A stretch of DNA of 64,000 nt, taken from positions 98,793,513 through 98,857,512 of the forward strand of contig OX457057.1 in the NCBI GenBank assembly GCA_949752795.1, given 5' to 3'. This document shows positions 13,201-20,766 of the stretch, one piece after another. The DNA comes from Hyperoodon ampullatus. Taxonomy: Eukaryota > Chordata > Mammalia > Artiodactyla > Ziphiidae. Both the position numbers and the translations under genes were made by a program. The notes beneath the pieces were generated by a model. That model worked only from the letters and a program-made list of their open reading frames with translations, had not been told where the DNA came from and did no database searches. The stretch's first letter is position 1, and every line of letters begins with the position of its first letter.

Positions 13201-16048
13201 GAGACCAAAAATCAAGGCAGGCAGCTTCATATAATCACTGGATCAGTTTATTATAGGGTAACTTACTCACAGGGTAGTATTAGGATCTGGAGGACAACAA
13301 TCAGGAAGCATTCGCAGCTACACTCCACACTGCCAAGGAGCTGTTGGGACAATTTTATAGTTAACTTAGGGTATGGAGGTAGATGCTTGGAAGCAGGACA
13401 TACATTCCTAAGTCAGAATGAATGGTAACTAGTCTTGTGGGCACCAGGAGTACATCAGCAAAGTTATCATCATTGTTTGGGGACTAACAGAGCATAGAGG
13501 CCACAATATCTATTAATTACAAAGCTCTTTATGACATAGAAGTGATTTACTGTACCCTGGGTAGGGTCAGTGGTAGGACAGGAGAAACTGTAAGGGCCCA
13601 AGATAGCATCAGCTATGCTAACAGCCATACAATGGGTCTAGGTGTGGTCAGCCTGATCCCTCCATTATAAAGTCTCCTGTGTGCCTAATTTTTTATTTGT
13701 AAAATGTGAATAAATTAAATATGCCCTCTCTACTTCAAGAAGTTTTGTGTGAAGGAAATGGTATCACAGGTTTGAAAGTACTTAGTTCTAAGGAGCCATA
13801 GTAGTCAGGATAATTCTGGATTTTCTGCTACAGAGTCAGATCTGAAGGGCCTACCGTTTCTCCAAGGTCCATGGTTTTCTTTCTGTTATCTTACTAACGA
13901 TCACTTGTTTGGGGTTTGGTTTTCAGCTGCAATGTTGTGGTGTAAATGGCACGAGTGATTGGATGGGCAGCCCACCAGCATCTTGCCCCTCAGACCCACA
14001 AGTTAAGGTAATTTATTTTTAGAAACTTTTCTGCTATTGGCCACTGCGGTTAAACTTTAAATTACCTTAGAAACTCCAGGACCTAGTCCTCCCAGCCAGA
14101 AACAGGAAACCTTAAACAAAAGAGAGACCAGGGAAACAACCCATATAACTAAACGAATAAGAAAAACAAAAAAGAAAAAGAATAAGTTCATCTAGATTAG
14201 AGATGCCATGAAGAATCTTGCTACTCTAAACTATTACATTAGAGGGGAAGATTTATGTGATAGTGGCAGAAGACTATGTCTAGATTTTTCTTGAGCAAGA
14301 ATTAGGTCTTCTTATGGTTGAAAGTGAAATTGTAAGGTTGAAGCAGAAAAGCTTCTCTCTACCTGTTTCCCTGCTCTCCTTCCTTGGAGATGGCAGCATC
14401 CAACCCTTTAGCAGAATGAATCATAAGTGAAGGAGTGAGGAGTTGGGGAAGAGAGAGGTGATGGAACTTTTGACTAGACCCAGAGAAGAAGCCCAAATCA
14501 ACTTTCAACTAGACTAAGTCCCTAAGGTCCTGTTACCCCATGTTACTCACTTGAAGTTGTTTGGAAATCTCTGGAATTTGGGAGGGTCTGTGAAGAAAGA
14601 CTGGGACACCTACCAACAAGCAACTGCCCTGCAGCTTGGCAGGCCTATTATGTTTACTGGCTTTTGAAGCAGAAGCTGAAATGCAACCAGTCCTAGGATT
14701 GCATAGCCTATATTCCCATTTGTCAATCCCAAGACACTAATGAATATTCAAAAAACACAAAGACATATGTTGTTGACCTGTGTCTTAGGATCTAGTTTAA
14801 TTCAGTGTGTAAAGATCTAAGACTTCTACATTAGATGACACTGTAATGATAACAATACCAAAAAAGTCTCTAGTTTAATATTTTCTATTTTATGCCCATT
14901 TCTTCATCCATATAAAAAAATAAAAATATAATGCCTGGCCTAAGTCTCTTGGCATAAGGCAAAATACAAACTGTCTTCCCAAATAAGCCTCCTGATAAAG
15001 TTGAGTAATATAGTAGTGTCATTTGTACTTGTAATTTTTTCTAGGGTTGCTATGTAAAAGCAAAACTGTGGTTTCACTCCAATTTCCTGTATATTGGAAT
15101 CATCACTATCTGTGTATGTGTGATCCAGGTAAGAGCTTAACCAGAGGACTACTTTGAGGATTAAATGAGATGTAATGTAATTTTTAGAACGGTACCAGGT
15201 ACATAAATATGAGCTCCTCCAGTCAAGTAGAAAATGATGTTATTACCAGTTTAAGGCATACAGAAAATATGCTGTAAGATCTATCTGGTCAATTTATCCC
15301 TAAGGGAAATGAGTGTTTCATTGTCAAATTAAAAGCCATCAAGCAGAACCTTACTTTGGTCCCTCACAGAGCTGGTCTGGAAAAGCCTGTGATGAATAAA
15401 GCATTCCACTTGAAAAATTGGCCTTGTGTGCTAAGCAGGAGTTGGTGATGAAAACTGTAATCAATTTCCTCATTGCTTCTCTGCTTAGTTTGACAAGTCA
15501 GGGGTGAATGGGGGGTAGTTTTTTTTTATGTAATATTTCTACCATTTTTATACCCAAGTGTCTTGAGTGTACCACAGATTAGCTAAGACCTAATCAAGAA
15601 GCTCAGAGAGAAATGATTTTTCTCTACTTGAAAACCAAGGAGGCCTAAGGCAAGGGTAGAGATCACTCGCTGCACAAAGTGTTGACCTGTGCCTAGCTTG
15701 ATTATACCAGCAGCAGGATTTCTGTGATTTCCTAAGGAGACAAAAGATGTCCCAACACTTTATACTCTACTGTCTTGCCATCATTACCCCCACTTGTCTC
15801 CCCACTGCCATTCTAAAGCTAAAGGAGAAAACTCCTGAGAAAGAATTAGAAGTGATAGTAGGAAGGGTAGTCTCAGTGTGATGGACAATTTCCTTTTCTC
15901 TGAGACTGATCCCAGGGACTGTGGGTGAGATGTTTCCACCCGTAAACACCTCACATTTTCCCAACTCTTTCCTCAGGTATTGGGGATGTCCTTTGCACTG
16001 ACGTTGAACTGCCAGATTGACAAAACCAGCCAGGTCCTAGGATTATGA
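2506..16048 (+). CDS. CD53: CD53 leukocyte tetraspanin (spliced, 7 coding exons)
   Basis: Exons 2506-2568, 3460-3648, 5721-5795, 6369-6464, 13927-14007, 15045-15128 and 15977-16048 join in phase 0 to give 219 residues plus TGA. CD53 is a four-pass membrane protein of leukocytes that organises integrins, receptors and signalling partners in tetraspanin-enriched microdomains. The model shows a short cytoplasmic N-terminus starting [14 protein letters not shown]1 (about 11-32), a small loop, TM2 and TM3 with the [13 protein letters not shown] linker, a large extracellular loop (about 107-181), TM4 and a short tail ending LGL. The loop has the tetraspanin CCG motif (C144-C145-G146), C161 and C170. 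Glycosylation sequons are N129-S-T and N148-G-T. Length, exon phases and most residues agree with human CD53 as I remember it. Oddities are C113, F22 and Q196, described in the exon entries. No frame break is seen. Confidence 0.97.
2569..3459. other. CD53 intron after the start-codon exon
   Basis: An 891-bp intron with GT/AG ends. No repeat family was recognised. The open frame on the minus strand near 3061-3282 has no supporting features. Confidence 0.7.
3460..3648 (+). CDS. CD53: CD53 coding exon 2 (TM1-small loop-TM2)
   Basis: The acceptor TCCTTTCAG ends at 3459 and the donor GTGAGT begins at 3649. The 189 nt encode residues 22-84. The translation starts [14 protein letters not shown] and ends KENKCLLMS. 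It contains the end of TM1, the small extracellular loop ([13 protein letters not shown]) and TM2. Residue 22 is Phe where human CD53 has Ile. Confidence 0.97.
3649..3960. other. CD53 intron, part before the L1 tail
   Basis: Start of the 2.07-kb intron between coding exons 2 and 3. Nothing recognised here. Confidence 0.5.
3961..4245 (-). mobile_element. L1 3'-end fragment, antisense
   Basis: A T-rich start (about 3961-3990) is followed by TTGGAGTATAGTTGATTAAC and AGTGAATCTGTTATACATA, the reverse complement of an L1 3' end with its A-tail. It is truncated at the 5' side after roughly 250 bp. Confidence 0.8.
4246..4731. other. CD53 intron, nothing recognised
   Basis: Unique-looking intron between the L1 tail and the CHR SINE; no element or exon identified. 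Confidence 0.4.
4744..5022 (+). mobile_element. CHR-2 type SINE with TSD
   Basis: It begins GGGCTTTCCTGGTGACACAG with tRNA-like A and B boxes (B box near TTCGATCC at 4802). It ends AACACAGCCAAAAATAAATT plus an A/T-rich tail. The target duplication GATAGAATAAGA is present at 4732-4743 and 5023-5034, exact on both sides. The body carries the repeated GCC/CAACTACT units typical of the long CHR-2 form. Confidence 0.9.
5035..5720. other. CD53 intron before the TM3 exon
   Basis: Intron sequence ending in the pyrimidine tract and AG of the next exon. An 86-codon frame at 5423-5683 has no recognisable motif and no splice signals that would link it to CD53. Confidence 0.5.
5721..5795 (+). CDS. CD53: CD53 coding exon 3 (TM3)
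   Basis: The acceptor TTTGCCCCAG ends at 5720 and the donor GTAAG starts at 5796. The 75 nt encode residues 85-109, a hydrophobic segment [13 protein letters not shown] followed by [11 protein letters not shown]. This is TM3 with its conserved acidic residue. Confidence 0.97.
5796..6368. other. CD53 intron between coding exons 3 and 4
   Basis: A 573-bp intron with GT/AG ends and purine-rich stretches around 5900-5960. No repeat was recognised. Confidence 0.7.
6369..6464 (+). CDS. CD53: CD53 coding exon 4 (first part of the large extracellular loop)
   Basis: The acceptor CCCACCCAG ends at 6368 and the donor GTGAGT starts at 6465. The 96 nt encode residues 110-141, from [17 protein letters not shown] to WDSIQSF. 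The N-glycosylation sequon N129-S-T is kept. Residue 113 is Cys (TGT) where human CD53 has Tyr, giving the loop an odd number of cysteines. Confidence 0.96.
6465..7029. other. Start of the largest CD53 intron
   Basis: The intron spans 6465-13926. This first part holds no repeat I can name. Confidence 0.5.
7047..7245 (+). mobile_element. CHR-1 type SINE with 17-bp TSD
   Basis: It begins GGCTTCCCTGGTGGCACAGT, has a tRNA-like B box (GGTTCGTGCC near 7100) and ends GGCCCGCGTACAGC plus an A-rich tail. The duplication AAAAGAAATAGCACAGG lies at 7030-7046 and 7260-7276. A CHR-1 copy of this type points to a cetacean genome. Confidence 0.93.
7345..7602 (-). repeat. Ancient L1M-type 3' end, left part
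   Basis: Contains ATCACCCAGCTTC followed by CAACATTTTGCCAATGTTG, a phrase typical of old mammalian L1 3' ends. The same element appears to resume at about 11990-12330 after a large insertion, because the two halves run on in consensus order. Family name uncertain. Confidence 0.55.
7614..7863 (-). mobile_element. CHR-1 type SINE, antisense, with internal 15-bp repeat array
   Basis: The reverse complement of the CHR-1 body runs from the A-tail side (7614-7627) to AGGGAAGCCC at 7855-7863. Duplication CAAACACTTTA is at 7603-7613 and 7864-7874. Between about 7671 and 7740 the CACAGGCTCCGGACG unit recurs four to five times, where the usual copy has one, so the element is longer than its relatives here. 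Confidence 0.9.
7864..10044 (-). mobile_element. L1-H, 3' half of an older L1, antisense
   Basis: Read on the minus strand it gives an L1 3' UTR and the C-terminal half of ORF2. The site encoding the catalytic Asp-Asp box lies near 9960-9990. It is interrupted at about 10045 by the 5' end of a different L1 (K), and ORF2 sequence resumes at about 11625. Roughly 1 kb or more of the expected ORF2 between these two pieces is missing. Frames are heavily broken. Confidence 0.75.
10045..11615 (-). mobile_element. L1-K, 5' UTR and ORF1 start of an old L1, antisense
   Basis: The right edge at 11565-11615 is the reverse complement of an L1 5' end (GGTGAGCTTCATGTCC then CCACCATCTTGATC). About 10260-11615 is GC-richer 5' UTR. 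About 10060-10260 resembles the reversed start of ORF1. There is no ORF2 or 3' UTR, which is unusual because L1 copies normally lose the 5' end. The several open frames seen here are 5' UTR noise. Confidence 0.6.
11625..11985 (-). mobile_element. L1-H, separated ORF2 segment
   Basis: The reverse complement of the ORF2 linker between endonuclease and reverse transcriptase, including GCACTGCTTTTGCTGCATCC at 11829. It belongs with the 7864-10044 piece and probably marks its 5'-truncated end. Confidence 0.65.
11986..12335 (-). repeat. Ancient L1M-type 3' end, right part
   Basis: Contains AAGATCCAAACGAGGTCCAC and TTTGTCCTATAGAATTCCCC, which follow on from the 7345-7602 piece in the known order of this old repeat. 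The inserted L1-H/K block separates the two halves. Confidence 0.55.
12430..12690. repeat. Direct repeat, copy 1
   Basis: A block of about 260 bp recurs at 13156-13412 in the same orientation with many small differences. Shared phrases include GGCATCTTGAGACCAAAAA, TTATTATAGGGTAACTTAC, TCCACACTGCCAAGG and TTGGAAGCAGGA. It could be one of two decayed LTRs (a reversed AATAAA lies in the TTATTATAGGG block) or a local duplication. Confidence 0.75.
12691..13155. other. Spacer between the two direct repeats
   Basis: About 465 bp with no repeat I can name. If the flanking repeats are LTRs, this would be a heavily deleted internal region. I see no conserved retroviral protein motif. Confidence 0.35.
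13156..13412. repeat. Direct repeat, copy 2
   Basis: The partner of 12430-12690 in the same orientation. It lies 515 bp before the CCG-motif exon of CD53. Substitutions and small indels separate the copies, so the duplication is old. Confidence 0.75.
13413..13926. other. End of the largest CD53 intron
   Basis: Unique-looking sequence ending in TTGGTTTTCAG. Around 13650-13672 the phrase GATCCCTCCATTATAAAGTC partly mirrors the one near 13120-13160, so the repeat pair may extend further than marked. Confidence 0.45.
13927..14007 (+). CDS. CD53: CD53 coding exon 5 (CCG motif exon)
   Basis: The acceptor GGTTTTCAG ends at 13926 and the donor GTAATT starts at 14008. The 81 nt encode residues 142-168 ([14 protein letters not shown] onward). 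It carries the tetraspanin CCG signature, the sequon N148-G-T and C161, the partner for the loop disulfides. Confidence 0.97.
14008..15044. other. CD53 intron before the TM4 exon
   Basis: A 1037-bp intron. A short A-rich stretch lies near 14158-14180. No mobile element was recognised. Confidence 0.6.
15045..15128 (+). CDS. CD53: CD53 coding exon 6 (end of loop and TM4)
   Basis: The acceptor TTTTCTAG ends at 15044 and the donor GTAAGA starts at 15129. The 84 nt encode residues 169-196: [14 protein letters not shown], then TM4 [13 protein letters not shown]170 is the last conserved loop cysteine. The polar TM4 residue at 196 is Gln where human CD53 has Glu. Confidence 0.97.
15129..15976. other. 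Last CD53 intron, with a MIR-like tail
   Basis: An 848-bp intron. Positions about 15155-15225 (GGATTAAATGAGATGTAATG then ACCAGGTACATAAATATGAG) look like a diverged MIR/L2 tail. The rest is unique. Confidence 0.5.
15977..16048 (+). CDS. CD53: CD53 last coding exon
   Basis: The acceptor TTTCCTCAG ends at 15976. The 72 nt encode residues 197-219 ([20 protein letters not shown] then LGL) and TGA at 16046-16048. It finishes TM4 and gives the short cytoplasmic tail. Confidence 0.97.
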   Translation, partial: VLGMSFALTLNCQIDKTSQVLGL

Positions 16049-16830
16049 CCTGAGGCTGCCTTGTGCTGGAGAGACTTGTTCATCACTGGAAATCCAAAAC
16101 AACTTGTAACATGAAGCCCTAAATGACCACCTCCTGAACTGGTACCTTTGTCCCCCTCCCATCTCTTCCCTGTTGAGTCCCTGTCCCATACAACCAGAGA
16201 AGAGGGTGTTGCTCAGGCACTTCCCATCTCAGATAACAAGACAATCCTTTACCATTCATGGCAGCAGCCTTGTCACTCATTAATAGCTGAGCATTTGTCA
16301 GACATGAAAGTCCAAGAGAACCTGTTGTACCAATGGCTTAAGATCAAAGGATGGGTCTGCAGCTTGAGTTTTTGCATCTTCCCATTGTCAAACAAGTCTC
16401 TGGCCTCTAAATCTTGCCCAGTCCACTCTCCAAAGTCAACCAAGAGATAAGCTTAAGGGAGCTCTGGGGCCAGGTTCACTGGATCATTGTCACAATCCTC
16501 TGTTTCCTTTTGACTGGGGGCCTTGGCTACAGGAATGACAGAGTACCCTTTCTCCAAAGGTTAGGTTTCATTTCAATTTCTTAAAGGGTCTTATTGACTC
16601 ATCTAAGTCTTTCCAAGATAAACTATCCAATCACTCACTCCCTGATTTCAGCCAATCTCTTAGCCTTTGATTTACATAACTATGAGGGAATTCAGCAGGA
16701 TAGGTATTTCTGGTGGTTTAGGTGATAATCATATTCAAAAGAGTTCTGGTGTTATTTCTCTTTCAGATAAGGTTTTGTTAATGTACTATTTTAATTCTTC
16801 AATAAATAAAATAGCTTATGCTCTGTCAGT
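16049..16830 (+). other. CD53: CD53 3' UTR
   Basis: Follows the TGA at 16046-16048 and runs to the poly(A) signals at 16801-16810. The roughly 780-nt length and the absence of repeats are compatible with one conserved 3' UTR. The exact cleavage point, expected 10-30 nt after the signal, is inferred. Confidence 0.8.
16801..16810 (+). terminator. CD53: CD53 poly(A) signal
   Basis: Two overlapping AATAAA hexamers lie at 16801-16806 and 16805-16810. Cleavage would be near 16820-16835. Confidence 0.85.
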
Positions 16831-16906
16831 CACTACATTCTCATTCTTTTGTCTCAAATATAATTTCCATGACTCAGCCTGATTGCCCTGCCAGCAAGTT
16901 AGGGAT

Positions 16907-17421
16907 ATTAGTTATCTATTGCTGCATAATGAATTACTCTAAAACTTGTCGCTGAGAACAATGAACATTTATTATCTGACAGTTTTTGTTGATCATGAAT
17001 CTGGGAGCAGCTTTATTGGGTGATTCTGGCTCGTGAACTCTCACATGACTACAATCAAGATGTCAGCTGCAGTCATCTCAAGTCTCAACTAGAAGAGGAT
17101 ACACTTCCAAGTTCTCATATGGTTCCTGATAGCCATCAGTTCTTTGCCACATGCACCTTTCCATAGCACTGCCTTATGACATGGAATCTGATTCTCCCCA
17201 TAGCAAGGTATTCAAGAGACAGCATGAAATACAGCACCCAAAACAAGCCATACACTCCTTTTACAACCTAACTCAGAAGTGCCATCACATCAGTCCTGCT
17301 GTATACTATTCCTTAGAAGAAAGTTGAAAAGTTCAAACTCAAGGGGAGGAAATTACACAAGTGTGTAGATACTATGGGGTGGAGATCACTGGAGGCTATC
17401 TTAGAGGTGGTCAACTACACC
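16907..17421. mobile_element. Old LTR-like repeat (probably ERVL-related)
   Basis: It begins TTAGTTATCTATTGCTGCAT and ends CTTAGAGGTGGTCAACTACA, with AACATTTATTATCTGACAG and ATCTGGGAGCAGC inside. The layout recalls ERVL-class LTRs such as the MLT2-like copy at 62638, but I cannot rule out a MER-type DNA transposon. No coding region is attached. Confidence 0.45.
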
Positions 17422-17750
17422 ATGTTTGTTGGGTCAGGAGAAGCTAAATTTAATTGTCTATATGATAACCATACTTTGAAAGCAAAAGATCAGACCACAT
17501 CTAATACAGAGTCAAATGTAGAGAAGTTAAAGAAAGGGGTGACAGAATTGGTTTCTATTCTCAAAGATTTGTGTAGGATCTCCAACTTCCTTTTAGGAAA
17601 ATTGATCAAATTCATAGTAGTTTATAGGGAAATATATATCTTTTGCACTTTCCTGAGGCAAAGTAGCAGAGGAGACATTCTCATGATTATCACAAGTATC
17701 AAACATGTCTCACATTCAACATGCACAAAATAAAACTTATTATATCTTCC
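17422..17750. other. Intergenic, nothing recognised
   Basis: A 119-codon open frame (17374-17733) begins inside the preceding repeat and has no recognisable domain. I treat it as chance. Confidence 0.4.
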
Positions 17751-17759
17751 AAGCCTGTT

Positions 17760-18051
17760 TCTCTTCTTTGTTTCCCCATATCAGTGAGTGATAAGACCAC
17801 CTTCTGGTTGCCGTAGCCAGAAACCAGGGCTTTGTCCTAACTCTAGCCTGCCCTTCACTCCCAACCTCCAGTCAGTCATAAAGTTCTAAGGATTCAGCTA
17901 CAAAATACCTAATTCATCCACTCTCCCCATTTCATTTCTTGCCTATATTCCTTCAGTTGTCTACTATCTGTTCTCCTAGTACCTACTATTGACCCCATCT
18001 AAGCTTTTCTCCATACAGTAGCCAAAATAATATTTCTAAATCATAAATATA
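17760..18051 (+). repeat. Ancient interspersed repeat, left part (split by L1-A)
   Basis: This stretch runs into TTTCTCCATACAGTAGCCAAA at about 18006-18026, and the expected continuation (GTTTGAAACCCTTCAATAAT onward) is found only at 39120 and beyond. An old L2-era repeat was therefore split by the L1-A insertion. Family tentative. Confidence 0.5.
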
Positions 18052-18065
18052 ATCAGGAGACTTTC
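18052..18065. repeat. Target-site duplication of L1-A, left copy
   Basis: ATCAGGAGACTTTC. The right copy at 39103-39116 is ATCAGGAGTCTTTC, differing at one base. The two copies mark the borders of the 21-kb nest. Confidence 0.88.
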
Positions 18066-19823
18066 GAACCCTGGGTCAAGATGGCAGAGTGGGAGAAAGT
18101 GGAGTTTTCATCTCCTCACAGGTACAGCAGGGGTGCATCAGAACAGTTCTTCCAGAGCACCTGCTGGGTTTTGATGGGGAAACTTGGACACCTGGTGGAC
18201 AGGAGGGGTCCGTGTGCAGCTTGGTGGGACATGGGAGGGAAGGAAAGAGGGAAGGAGGGAGGGAAGAGTGATGGAGATGGGACAGGGCTGGCACCCCCTA
18301 GGGGGAGGGGCTTGGGGAGAAGAGAGTTTTCAGCACTCAGGGGGACCCACTACTGGCAGGGGGATCAGCAGGGACAGGGGGGACCTTCAAGGGGCGAGGG
18401 TTCAGAGGGGTGCCCTGCAAAGGTCTATGCGGGGAGGGACGGGGTGGGGCCTGTGTGTGTGGTCTGTGCCAGGCCCCTACACGCCCCAGCCTTGGATGTG
18501 TGTCCCCTGGTGGGGAGAAGGGCTGGGTGCTGGACAGTGCGGTTTGGAGGGTGGACCCAGGGAGGGGACCACTGTGGGAGGTGGGGAGATGACCTGGGGT
18601 GCCAGGGGGCAAGGGTTCCACAGCCAGGAAGGTTGGTGTAGGAGGCCCAGGCCACCAGGGAAGTGGGGCACAATTTTTGAGTGGTGCGCAGAGGGCAAGG
18701 CCACCATTGCAACACCATTCTCTGCCCACCAGCCTGGCCTCCTTGGGCAGTGGCAGGGGCACACACCTAAGCAGGCTCAACCACCCCTCAAACCAGGATT
18801 TCCCCCCACCACTCAGGCCCCAGCAAGCCTGCTATGGTGCTGGGCCTGAGCCCTAACCTCATGGAGGTCTCTTCAGGCCATATAGGTCCCATGCCTGAGC
18901 CCTGCCCCTGCTGAGGCCTCCTCTGGCTTCTCGGATCCCAATGGACCCAAGTACAACACCCCCCAGAGCTTCTGGGGGCTGCTTGAGTCCTGGTGGACCT
19001 GAGGACTGTCCCCCACAAAGCCTACAAAGGCTGCGCAGGTCCTGGTGGCCCATGTGCTGCCCCTGACAAAGCCCCTCCTAGGGCTGTGAGGGTCCAGGCA
19101 GGCCGAGCACTGCCATTCTCCAAAGCCTCCTCAAGCCGTGATGGCCCCTGTGGACACACACATGGAAGCCTGCCCCCAAGCTGGCTTGCACGAGCACGTG
19201 TGCTCTGGGTCAGCTTCAAGAGCAGACACTGGTGAAAGAAACACACGCAAAGGTGGGGCTGACAGAGAGGGTTCAGATAACTACCTAAAGGTATTCGAGG
19301 CCCTCCTGGGGAGACAGGGGTTGGATGTAGCTCACTGTGGGGGCAATGAAACTGATAGCAGAGGCACAAGGGAATTTTAATTTTTTAATTTAAAAATTTT
19401 TTTAAGTTAAAAAAATTTTTTGGCTATTGTGTTTTGTTGTTTCATTTTCATTTTTTCTAATATATTTTTTATTTTTCTAATTTTATTTTATTTTTTATTC
19501 TTTGTTATTGTTCTGCTCTTTTTTGTTTGTTGTCTGTTTTTCTTTTTTGTTCATTTTTGCTGCACTTCATGGCTTGTGGGATCTTAGTTTCCAGGCTGGA
19601 GGTTGGGCCTGAGCCCCTGTGGTGGGAGCATTGGACTAACAGAGAACTTCAGACACCAGGCAACATTCATCTCTGTGAGTTCTCACAGAGATCCTCACCT
19701 TGGCACCAAGACCCAGCTCCACCCAACTGACTGCAAACTCCAGTGTTGGATGCCACAAGCCAAACGAGCAGCAAGACAGGAACATAGCCCCACCTATCAA
19801 CAAAAATGAGATGACAGAGAAAT

Positions 19824-20708
19824 ATGTTACAGATAGAGGAGCAAGGCAAAAGCCTGCAAGACCAAATAAATGAAGAGGAAATAGGCAGTCTACCTGAAAA
19901 AGAATTCAGAGTAATGATAGTAAAGATGATCCAAAATCTCAGATATAGAATGGAGGCATGGGTCAAGAAAATACAAGAAATGTTTAACAAGGACCTAGAA
20001 GAACTAAAGAACAAACAATCAGTGATGAACAATACAATAATTGAAATGAAAAATACACTAGAAGGAATCAATAGCAGAATAATTGAGGGAGAAGAATGAA
20101 TGAGTGAGCTGGAAGATAGAATGGTGGAAATAACTGCCTAGGAGCAGAAAAAAGAAAAAAGAATGAAAAGAAATGAGAACAGTCACAGAGACTTCTGCAA
20201 CCACATTAAATGAACCAACATTCGAATTATAGGGGTCCCAGAAGAAGAAGAAACAGAGAAAAGACCTGAGAAAACACTTGAAGAGATTATAGTCGAAAAC
20301 TTTCCTAACATGGGAAAGGAAGTAGCCACCCAAGTCCAGGAAGGGCAGAGAATCCCACACAGGATAAATCCAAGGAGAAACATGTCGAGACACCTATTAA
20401 TCAAACTAACAAAAGTTAAATTCAAAGAAATATTAAAAGCAGCAAGGGAAAAGCAACAAATAACAGACAAGGGAAACCCCATAATGTTATCAACTGATTT
20501 TTCAGCAGAAACTCTGCAGTCCAGAATAGAGTGGCAGGATATGTTTAAAGTGATGAAAGGGAAGAACCTACAACCAAGATTAGTCTACCCAGCAAGGATC
20601 TCATTCAGATTCGACAGAGAAACAAAAAGCTTTACAGACAAGAAAAAGCTAAGAGAATTCAGCACCACCAAACTAGCTATACAACAAATGCTAAAGGAAC
20701 TTCTCTAA
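19824..20708 (+). pseudogene. L1-A ORF1 (RNA-binding protein), broken
   Basis: One frame from ATG 19824 to TAA after KELL at 20708. L1 ORF1 protein is a coiled-coil RNA chaperone that packages L1 RNA. The frame shows the coiled-coil part (MNNTIIEMKNTLEGINSRI) and the RNA-binding core (NPRRNMSRHLLIKL, AAREKQQIT, PARISFRFD). It has three in-frame stops: TGA 20097, TAG 20139 and TGA 20211. Confidence 0.9.
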
Positions 20709-20766
20709 GTGGGAAACACAAGAGAAGAAAAGGACTTACAAAAACAAACCCAAAACAATTAAGAAA

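Noticed and set aside
17374..17733. A 119-codon frame downstream of CD53
   Set aside because: It begins inside an LTR-like repeat and has no recognisable domain or splice context.
18081..18849. Overlapping open frames of 186 and 221 codons on + and 147 and 113 codons on -
   Set aside because: They lie in the GC-rich 5' UTR of L1-A. Frames are open on both strands because of composition, with no domain or conserved motif.
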